Part shown: positions 10,408 to 20,564 of the stretch, piece by piece | Layout of the letters: the number at the start of each line of letters is the position of its first letter | How positions within the stretch are numbered: the stretch's first letter is position 1 | Source of the DNA: Clonostachys chloroleuca | Taxonomy: Eukaryota; Ascomycota; Sordariomycetes; Hypocreales; Bionectriaceae | NCBI GenBank assembly: GCA_037952775.1 | Contig: JBANAY010000003.1 | Location: forward strand, 6,076,001 to 6,140,000 | DNA: 64,000 bases | Reading direction: 5' to 3' | Notes under the pieces: generated by a model | What the model saw: the letters and a program-made list of their open reading frames with translations, nothing else | Database searches by the model: none | Told to the model about the DNA's origin: nothing | Program-made: the position numbers and the translations under genes

Positions 10408-13400
10408 TTACACCAGCATTACTCTCCCGTCCACCACCTTGCCAGCCACGGCATCATCGTAGTACATGACCCCATGGATATAACACTCCCCTATCAACTC
10501 ATAGTGGTTTGTGTCTAGCTCTTGGCGAACCACAAACGGCACCCGAGCTCCGTGCACGAGAAGAACGTTATCTTTTTGTCTGGTTCCTCCAGGGACAACC
10601 CCGACATAACCCCTTGTGGTCACGCACAGCGCTGCATTGGGAACTTTTCCAAGAAAAGCAGCAGCAGTACGCCAAAAATCGTTGATTTTTTGCTGCGCCT
10701 CGGCTGGCTTATGACGGTGTTGATGACTGTCTTGGCCCGATCGTATTGCCAAAATCTCTTGCTCAGATCCCAATGGCCACTTTTCTTCTGTCTCCTCCTC
10801 TTGACTGTCACCAAGAAAAAACGAGCGACTTGTTCCCCATTGTGGGCTAACTGCGTCTCCAATCAGAGTTTGGATGAGTACGTGGTTACGCCAGCGCTTC
10901 TTGTGACTCAAGTTTGGATACGACGGCAGATTTGACAGGAGCTGGCGAAGCTCTTCCAGGATTTGTACAAAGCTTATGGCGGTAGCATCATCGCCGATCT
11001 TGAGTGATCGTTCGCTCTGAATACTATCAATTATCTTGCCCGTGACCGTGAGGACAGGATAGCGTCCTGGGTGTGTGACGGTCGGGTTTGGAGATTGAGC
11101 TGCCCCGGCGCTGAACCTGGAGTTGTTGACCGTGCCAATTGCTTTCCAGGTGGAAATCGTCGGGCCGTATTGTGGGCGCCGAGCATGGTTCATCATGTCT
11201 GGGATCCAGGATGAAAACTTGCTCCCTTTGTCTCTCCCGGCCCTGTACAGAAGCTCCAGAACCTTATTCCTCTTTACAAACTCCGCGGCATATCTTGCTA
11301 GGATCGTGGAATCATCGGACTCATAATCGGGTCTAAATCCTTCAATCTCATAGCTTGTGTCAGACGCCATGCTGTGCATCGCAAAGAGCTTGTCGCGCGG
11401 CATTGATGCTTGGGCGTAAAAAAACATCTCTACAAGTCGAAGAATAGGGAGCTTCAAGCGGCTGCCCCCTGCCTCCAATGAACGCCCTTGCCATGTCTGC
11501 CTGATATGATCAAGGGCGCGAGCTGGGTCCGAAGGTGTAACAAAGAGCTCCCTGCTACCGTCTTTGGTCAGAAGAATCTTCTGCTCAAAGAGCAAAACAG
11601 AGTCCATGAAGTCGTCCCATTCCATTTCGGCGTCTCGGTAGAAAATCGAGACGCGGTTGCCGAGGACGAGTTCCTGAATAGTCCAGGTTCTAGTGAACCA
11701 GGGGCGTTGGAGAAAAGCCCAAACCTGTTCCTTGTCCTTCTCAGTCAACGAGAATTGGTCGCTGTGCCTCGACTCTTGCGATTCTTTAATACCTCTCAAT
11801 GTCTTAAGGATGTTTATGGCGTTGTAGTCCCTGTCTTGGTTACCACCCATCCAAATAATAACACGATTAGCTTTGCTGTAGATTCTTCCCATCTGGCGAA
11901 CCTGCATGGCTTTCTCCAAGTTGTCGGTCTGATTTATGCATATCGCATCAGCCCAGATATAATCTGTAACATATTCACTCCGAAGGCGGCGAAGACAGGT
12001 CCATAAAGACTCGGTGATGGGAATTTTCACTCCATCAATTACCAACTGGAATGGTGAAAGGGGTGTGGGTGTAGACCCCCAGACGTATGAAATCGCCCAG
12101 TACCGCAGTGGATCGTTAGTTTTCTTGGTCGATTTGACAATGAGCTTCCCTACAAGTGGTGAATTCGGGTCGGTACTATTTTCAAGTTTGAGAAGACGGA
12201 TCTCATCCGGGTTAAGCCTCTTGCTATATATGCTCTGCATTTTCGAAGCTGTGGCAGCGTCTTTAGGTGTTTCAACAAAGACTGCGGGTGCTACTCTCGA
12301 GACGGTTCCGCGGAATGCGCTGGAAGACTCGAGAGCAATGAGGCCATTTTGGTAGAGTTGCCAAGGATCCGTGTAAAAAGCGATTTGCGGGTTGGTGTGT
12401 ATGTAGAACACACGCGCGAGAATATACACGTTGCTCGGCTTCGCTTGACCCCTCAGTGTCATATCCCTACACTTTTCCATTGGTTTCCGAGTTAGTATAT
12501 CTTCTTATTCCTACTGGGTGTGGCGGCTTCACCTTGGTGTATTGCGCATTGGACAATCGGAAGGGCGACTGTAGTCCACCAGCAGTAACGCAAACTTGAA
12601 TGTGAAATCTGCACGTCTCATGTCCAGGATCGGACAGCTTGAACGCCCGAGATACTGAATCCCTCGCTTTGCCCATCCCAGGCTTCTCTACTATAGTGAA
12701 TGTGGAATAAGCCGGTTCTTTGACATCAAATGGCTTGTGCCCGTTGCGAGATCGCGCGCTACTGGTCCAATTCTCTTCGGGTTGGTAGATGTCTGGTCCC
12801 AGCAGCGAGCTCAGGTGTTGTGATACCTGTAAGAGAATTGTCAGAAACAGAAACATATATCCCACTACAGGATTTAGGGCTTTGTATACATAAAGTTCTC
12901 CCAAAAACCGAGCTTCGTCGGTGTCTTCTCCCACAAACATAGTCGTTGGCGACGGATTATACATAACGCCTGTGCTCGTGTTCACAAACTCGTTTTCATC
13001 GTGTCGAGAGATGAAATGGTCCACAAACTCGGACGTCACTGCTCGATCACCAGGTGCTAAAACACCACCACCTCCAAAGGTGCGCAGGCCCATTTTGCCC
13101 ATTGGTATGCTTGGCATTTCCGACGCCGTGTTCCATGATGATGTCGGGGAATACTCCAGTGCTTCAGATCTTTCTATCTGGCCATTAGGTGGGAGGAATT
13201 TCGGGGCGGCGCTTTCTTCATCACGTCGTTTCAAGGGGGCATCTTCGAGCAAAACAGGAATTTCCATTCCTGATTGGTGATCCTCTATCATCGGCGGGCT
13301 GCTGACTGGCTGACGAATCGCCAGTTCAATATTGTCTTTATATTGATCCGTTTGGCTTGAAATCGTTACGCCACCCGGCGTAGGCTCATGATGCTCGTTT

Positions 13401-16400
13401 CTATTTTCCTTACTTGGACTCTCATCAGTTGCTGATATATTATTTACCTTTTTCTCTTCTGTTTCAACAGCACTAATTTTTCTCAGCATACTCTCATCGA
13501 GAGTACTCTCAGTAGACGAGGCACTTGAAATTTTTGCGATACTGTTCTCCCCTGCTGTTAAATGCTGTCCTTCAATCGTTTGGCTCGGCTCAAGGTTCGC
13601 CTCCACTGGGGTTGACATGGGAGTATCCGTTGCAACATACTCGAATCCGATAATTTCTGATGTCAAAGCTTCGTTCCCTGTTTCACTAGCACCCTTTGGG
13701 TTCGTAGATGCTGGTGGGTGCCCTAACATCTCCACGGAGTTCCCCTCCTCCGTAGATGGAGACGGAGCAACGGAAATTTTACCGCTAGTTTTAAATACGG
13801 AACCTTCATCTGATTCGAATCTGCTTGTTTCCTCTGTGATCGAAGCGGAATCGTTTTGATTTGTAAGTTTTGGATGATTCTGGAGGTTAAGTTCAGATGA
13901 TGAGAGGTAGCGACCAGAATCAAGTGATAGTGAGGAATCCTGAATAACCTCTTTGCTCTCAAGCTTCGGCGTATCCTTCTCAGGAGGTGTTCCCTCCTCG
14001 GGAGGACTGCCTTCCTTTGTTTCACTTTCCCAATCACCTTCCCTCTCGGCTATTTTGGTCGTTCCGGCTCGCCATTCATCAGCTTCAGACGTCTCATCAG
14101 ACTGGTGAGATGCCGGGTTGATGACATTGGGGACTTCTTCCATGTGGGTAAGTTGGTCACTTGTCCTAGGTTCGCTAAACCATACCAGAAGAAGTAGGAC
14201 TACGGCAAATGAAAGCATCAAGGTTACCTTGGCGTCAGGCAGCATGTCCACAAGGAGGTATTGGGCGAGGAAAGCATTTCCAAGGACGTTACTGTGGGTA
14301 GGAGTTGTCGCAGTCGGTTTGCTGGAGGGTACTGAAGTTCTGACTGGCCCGTAGTCTGGAGGAGGCGGCGTCCTATACGCTCCTCGAGCTGGTGAGGTTT
14401 CCTGTGGCGCTGTATGTCCCCAAGTAGGATACCAATACCGCGATGATTCTGGCGGTCGGGTCTGTGGTACAGCATGTCCGTCCCTTGTACCAACAACTGA
14501 ATGACTATCTGCTTTCTTCTTAAGTAACCAGCCATCCAGTTGGGGGCGAAAGGAACCTAATGCAGGATCCAGTTTCCATATGAATGTGAACATGCCAATT
14601 CCTAGTGCAGCCAAGACAATTGTATCTCGAGTGAATAAGAATAAACGAGTAGCGTAAAGCAAGCTGCGCAACTGAGTGATTCCAGCACCCGTCAATTTGA
14701 AAGCCCACGTGAACCAGGTTTCCGGTTTCGGAGGCCAGCCAGAGAATTCGTCTAATACTACCGTTGGTTCCTCCAATACATCTAGAGTAATCAGAAAAAA
14801 CACGGTCAGGTTGAACAGTCATAGAATGTTTGCTCACCAAAAGCCGTGACGTCTCGGTCATATGAAATGCCATCACGCTTTAGTTGGTCCTCAACCTCTG
14901 CGTCTGTCCAGGATAGCGTGCCGCATAGTGTCAGCGAGTGTCTTTGGTGTATTTCATATCGAGTGGCTAAAGTCCGCGATAACTCTAGAGAGGCGCTGTC
15001 TGCATTTATAACCATGCGAGACAGATAAATTCGGAGTTCGCCTTCGACCAAAACAGAAGCCGCGTTGCTAACATCTGGGAGGCTAGTAGCCACCAAGCCT
15101 GATGGACCCATCAGTTCCCATTGAACCGAAACCTTCTCTGCGCTGTATACGCCAACAGATTCTAATTCATGCTCAGCTTTTTGTCTGGCGGCTGCGCCTG
15201 GTACAAGTCTATGCGCGTATTAGTTTCGCTGGGTCCAGGCCCATAACAAAGTTAACGGCAAAACTCACAGAACTATGTGTTTGGCTCTACCTCTGAGTAG
15301 GTTTGTGAGGCGTTCGTGGAGAGTGCTCTTCAACCCTGGCAGAGGCTTACATACAACCAAGTTGGAGAGCGATCGCTTGGCCATGGACGGCAATAGATAG
15401 ATCCACTTCATTTTCTCAAGCTGGTCATTATCAAAAGCAAGCAAAGGAATTATTCCACGAAACTTTTCGCGCAGGTGAGGGCGGTTCGCAATAAACCATA
15501 TGCTTTCGGCAGAGATTGAGCCCAAGTGATGCACTGCCGGCTCCTCCCCCTTTGTATCGATAGGGAACGCCGGTTTTGTCTTGAAACTTTCAACGTTCCT
15601 AATGATCAACGCGCGAGCATTGGCACTGGTATGCCTACTCAAGTATGTAAACAGCTTGACAAAATAGTTCAAACCATCTGTCTGGCTGGTCGAGAAGAGT
15701 TCAGTCAACGCAGTCTGGAGGTCTGCATCTTGAACACCCAAGATGTCTTGAAAGAGGCCCCGGCATGATGGATATATGTCAACCAAGGCCGCGGTTCGTT
15801 TGAAAAATGATGGACTAGACCAGATGCAATTGTCGGGTCTCGACCATTGCGATGCTCTAAACGGGCTTTGCGGAATGAAAATCAACGGATTTTCGGAGAA
15901 GACTTTTCTGCGGAGTTGATCAGTTTCCACTGTCCAAGACCCAAGGTTATTAAGAGAGTTGGAAATACTTAATTGTTGCCTTCTCCTGGGAGGCGTATAT
16001 CTGAATTTTCTCGTAGAACCAACCCCACTCAGCTGCACAAGCCATCTTTTTGGCAGTTTCCAATCCCTGAAGGAACAAAGTAGCGCTCGGTTGAACTATG
16101 ACGCCAAACTTTTCCAGAAATGACCATGATGGTTCGCCCGGCCCTGGAATGTCTATGACTCGGAAGTACGTTGTCACGTTCTCTCCGTCATTCTGAAGCA
16201 CAGTTGGAAGCACAGTTTGATCCAAAGGATACGAGCTAGGCGTTCCTTTGCATTTAACCCTGGAACTTGCGATTTGCTTCTGCAACTGAATTCGTGAAGT
16301 TTCCCAAGCCTGAGGCCATGAACAATGGTTGTTTGCTTCCAGCCACCCGGAGTATGAGTCCCAATTGTCTCGTAGTAAATTAAGGAAGTCTGCAGACGAC

Positions 16401-18708
16401 CAGTTGTCTCTTATCAACTCCATCTCGGGGGAGAGGACAAAATGATGCTTGCCGACATGGACAACAAGGCGAGGAATCGTAGATATATGAAGCTCTTGAC
16501 AAAGCCACCTTCGCCATTCATCCTGTCTCTCTGGTATGGCCGCTAGGTAATCTGCATGCAAAGCAGGAAACCTGCTTCCCCCTACCTCCAAAGGCCTCAT
16601 GTACACTTCTGAAGCTCTGTGGAATTTCTCCTGATCCGTTGCAACCCAGAGATCGATGTCTTTAGGGCAGATCCAAGACTGCAGGAATAGGAAGATGGTC
16701 TGTGAGATTAAGGTCTTGACAGTGACGACAGGTGGCGCAGAAAACTTGTGCATCTTGGCAATGGCTTGACAAATTTGCCAGCGCTGTAGGGTTTCGCTCC
16801 AAATAGCTGAAATAGCTGGAAGCGAAAGGGGTCTCCTACATAGTTTGGGTGGACCTCCATGAGTCCTGTATCCTCTGGGACTGCTGTCGAGGTTTCCTCA
16901 GCAGGAAAGAAAAGCCTGTCCCAGCTCTCATCTGCCGTGACCCATCTACCATCGCGAAGGGGGATGATCGGGATCTTTGACACCGCTGAATGACGGACAT
17001 CACGGGCTATTAGATTTTTCACAAGAACCATTGCCAGATGGGAGTGCCATTCTGGTGGTCGCTCCTTGGCTGCCTGCTCGCGAATAGACTCGTGAAGATC
17101 CCGTACGAAGTCGTGTAATGTTAAAGTTTTAACCCCTATGAGTTGAAGGTTTTCTTTGTCACTGTGGCCATATCTTCTGGACACATACCGGTGGCTCGAA
17201 GCATTGCTGAGGCTCAATGGCTCTCCATTTTCTAGCCTATACTCTTCCGGAATATACGTCAACGTCAAAGGTGCCCTTAATTGGCCACTCTCCGACTCGA
17301 GAACATCCCGTTTCGAGAGCCCAGCAACCATAGAACGGCTCACGGTGCGGTAATCCTTCTGAACTTCATCCTGTCTAGGGATATACTGAGGCCAGGTGAA
17401 ACGCAATTCGGTATTGTTCAGGTATTCAATAGCGCTCCCAAATGCGTCTGGTAAACAGTCGAGGATCTTTTGATTCCATGGACTGGACTCGTCAATATCT
17501 TCGCGACTGGCCGCAAGCAGGAAATCAGCTTGAATGAGAAACTAGATACCATCCATTAGTTGGTTTCATGTTCTTTAGGGACTGTGTAGAGTATCATCGC
17601 AACATCACACCTTGAAACCGCAATCCCTGATTGGAAGAAAAGCATACATCATTTGCGACCGTGGTCGAGGTTTGAAATCATCCAGCTTGGGGAATGCCAG
17701 CAAGATATCTGAAGTGCGACGGTCGGACCGCTTTTCTTCTTTTGGCATATCCTGGGCTGTATATTGACATATTAGGTAGTGTAGAATCTGCTGATCGTTT
17801 TCGAATATCTTGGATGCTACAGCTTGATGGTGCATCCGCTTGTCCTCTCGCCAAAGCCTTCTTTCATGAGGTCGACCTGCTTTTGGTATGACCAGTTTCA
17901 GTTCCCTCAATCTCGTCAGAAAGATCAATGTGTTTGCATCCAATATTTGGATTCGATCCCAGAATACTTTCTCGTCGCAATCATTTGAGAGCTGGAAATA
18001 CATGGCAGTACCACTCTCAGGCGGAGTCTCTGGAAAGTCCTCCCAAGTAGGAGTGATGATACCCAGAGGCTTGGTGCGGTCAAGAGCAAATTTGTAGCCG
18101 CCAGAATGTATCCAGACTTTAGTCGCGACTCTAAAGACGGATTTGAAGCCGATGCCTTTCTCGCCAATGTACTTATGGCCGAGAGAAGAGGTGGCTTTCG
18201 TGCTGTTACCGACACTACAGATGGCCTCCACGTTTTCCTCTGTGAAGCCATCCTCGTTGCAATCAATGCGTAAACCACGCTCACGGTATTCTATGGAGAA
18301 GCTTGGCCGTGACGTCTTGGTATATCGGTTGTCATCTGCATTCTGTAACAGCTCGAGCAGGAAATGTGTTTCGCTCCGGTACAATTCGTTTGCGAACCTA
18401 AAGCGCAGTGAGCAGATATAGTTAATGGCCTGCTCTTTTAATATTCTTTAAGGTAAGAGCGAGCGCATGAGTCCATACTTTTGAACGGATCTCTCCAGAT
18501 CTCGTATGTTGCGGGTCTTCTTTTCCGATGCCCTCTCGCGAGCGAATTCTTCGATATATTGTTGGGCCTGAGACTTTGAGTCCATCTTGGACGGTTTATA
18601 ATCAAGCCCACTGATTCTGATGATAGCAGGTCTTTCCCGCGGTCGATCAGATCGAGTATCATGGGTTACATATGTGCCCGACATGGAATTAGGCATCAGC
18701 CGCATCAT
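10408..18708 (-). CDS. Giant fusion: NO VEIN/sacsin-type GHKL ATPase, DUF3883-like domain and HET domain (one frameshift)
   Basis: Exons in transcript order: 18479-18708, 17611-18397, 15969-17541, 15269-15907, 14838-15208, 12890-14781, 12533-12826, 10408-12471. Phases close at every junction to about 2,616 residues if one base missing at 16774-16776 is allowed for. The N-terminus has the Hsp90-like ATPase boxes: LLELLQNADDN (about 90-100), CNEDGF (123-128) and YIGEKGIGFKSVF (153-165), followed by long NO VEIN-like segments. A Ser/Glu-rich linker with two hydrophobic stretches precedes a DUF3883-like restriction-endonuclease fold (about 1825-1985, FHIQVCVTAGG then VYILARVF and FYTDPWQLY). That fold runs across the last intron, which proves the HET part belongs to the same protein. 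The HET domain follows: RYWAISYVWGS (about 2053) and IWADAICINQTD (about 2101). HET domains trigger cell death on non-self contact, so an allorecognition or defence role is inferred. The start could instead be ATG 18684. Confidence 0.75.
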
Positions 18709-20564
18709 GAGAGAATAAGCGACAAGAACCTCGGAAAAATGTAAACCCCGAGCATTCTCAGCTTTGTATTTCCTTCTCCCCCTCGGAAACGAAGAGAAAA
18801 TAAACCAGCGACATAACTCTGAAATTTACCAGAGTCCTCCTGGACACACATGGATAAGTGGATGGCCCTCAATATTCTCAGTAGCTTTGTCCGGCCATAT
18901 GGCAAGGCCCTGCCAGCACTTGGACATTCGCAAATTGGCCTTACAACGAGACTCTATTTGCCTTTTAGGGGCTAGAAGCAAAGCGGTGGATGCAGAGAGT
19001 CTAGGAAACGTTCATTGAGCACCTAGACAGGGTTGAAGACAGTCTTAGAGGGAATGTGCCAGACAGCAGAGCCGTCGCTAAAACAAGTTTCTTCCTTCTT
19101 CTAAGCCAAAATACAAGCGCAGACTCAAATCAAGTTCTGATTCAGAAAAGTCACTGTATCCGAACCATCGCGACGGTGGCTTGAAGGCGTAGCGACAGAC
19201 CAGTCATCCATGAACTGGTGACGCAGGTGCCGAGTATAGAAGCAGCCAAGACAAAGGCAATGCTCGGTTCATGGCATCCATTACCCGAGGGAGTACTCGT
19301 TCATCTAATGGATAGGATTATAGAAATGCGATGAAGTCTCCGATCCCTGCACATAACCAGATGTTCTTCATCCAACAGGCCCTTTGTCCACAAGTTTTCA
19401 AATGTCAACATTGGCCGCCCGTATTGAAAGGTTATTACTCTGTCGAATCGAACACAGAATTACATCCGGCCCATGTGCCTCTGTGCGGCCTTTAACTGCT
19501 GACTTCGTGGCTCTAGATACCACCATTGTGGTTGTACGTCTGCACAGGGCTGAAGGGCACTCGCTTCAAGTACCGAAGCGTCAGTTGTCAGAGCCGAGGT
19601 CAAGCATGGCTATTCCCAGCCGTGGTCATCCTGTGTGAGCTGTTAAGGTCTTACTATGGTATACTTTCAATACCATCTTGAAGATATCTCCAGAGCTATG
19701 AATAATCAGCTACGTGAGTCGCTAAAAGTTTACGATATCAAGGTACGTACTAATGGATCAAGGGTTCTTAGGCATGGGGTCCGCACAGGAGATTATCAGG
19801 GCATTTGGGAGAGACAGGGGGCCGGAGAAGCGGGCACTCTATCAAAAGGCAGTAAATCGAGCAGCCTCTTCAAGTACCATTTCGATGGACCAACGAGACC
19901 TTTACGGAGGGCGATGCTGGCCATCGTTTGCGCAGTAGGTACGGGCTGGACGGGCTCGCACATGGGACTCGAAGCGGAAGCTATCGAAACCCCCATGTTC
20001 GAAGAGAGTCTAGCCGCGATGACATCTCTGAGCCCGGCAGTCGGCATCGGCAAGATCAGAGGTCCAAGCAGATATTAATAAACTTCATTAACAAGGGGCG
20101 CGTTTGCGGCGCAGCCCCAGAAAAAGCAGTCAAGTTCAACAGGTCAACACAAAATGGCTACCCTATGGTGGAGCTAACCCTTCTCAGGTGAGAGGTGCTA
20201 TTTTTATCTCACCGGTCCATGCATTTCCATCAAGAATCGGGGGTTGGGTGACCGGAAATATTACTCTCTAGTGGGGTTGGGTAATTAGAGAAGCCAAGCG
20301 CAGGGCTGCAGCCAAGGCCTTGCTCCGTCGCGAGAAGGGTCATCATTCATTTCAAGTGGCACCATGCACATAGTGAGCAACGTATTGAGCAATGTGGTAG
20401 TAGTAGTAGTGAGAAAGTCATGAAAAGATAAAATTCATATCGCTAAACATCTAGGCTTATAACATAGGAAAAAAGGGTAATATCGTAAAAATATATACAT
20501 CAAAGTAAAAATGTAAAAAGTAAGAAGAAGAGAAGAATGAAAAGGTCGGCCGTGAATTATAATT
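18709..20564. other. Intergenic region, about 1.85 kb
   Basis: Promoter side of the giant gene and 3' flank of the MFS gene. The longest frame (19656-20078, +, 140 codons) has no recognisable motif or supporting splice pattern, and I do not call it. A short (GTA)n run is at about 20396-20411. I see no RNA gene. Confidence 0.4.

Noticed and set aside
12827..12889. Apparent transmembrane segment (GYMFLFLTILLQ) in the giant protein
   Set aside because: It is a 63-nt in-frame intron (GTATAC...CTGAC...TTACAG) without stops. Removing it restores GELYVSQHLSSLLG, as expected for the DUF3883-like region.
15908..15968. A second frameshift in the giant gene
   Set aside because: The frame change is explained by a 61-nt intron (GTATTT...CTGAT...CGCAG) that gives ATIKKVFSENPLIFIP in phase.
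19290..19345. tRNA-like stretch with a D-arm-like TCTAATGGATAGGAT
   Set aside because: No matching T-arm GGTTCGAATCC and no pairing acceptor stem.
19656..20078. 140-codon plus-strand frame
   Set aside because: No motif, no homology recognised, overlapping competing frames; not distinguishable from chance.
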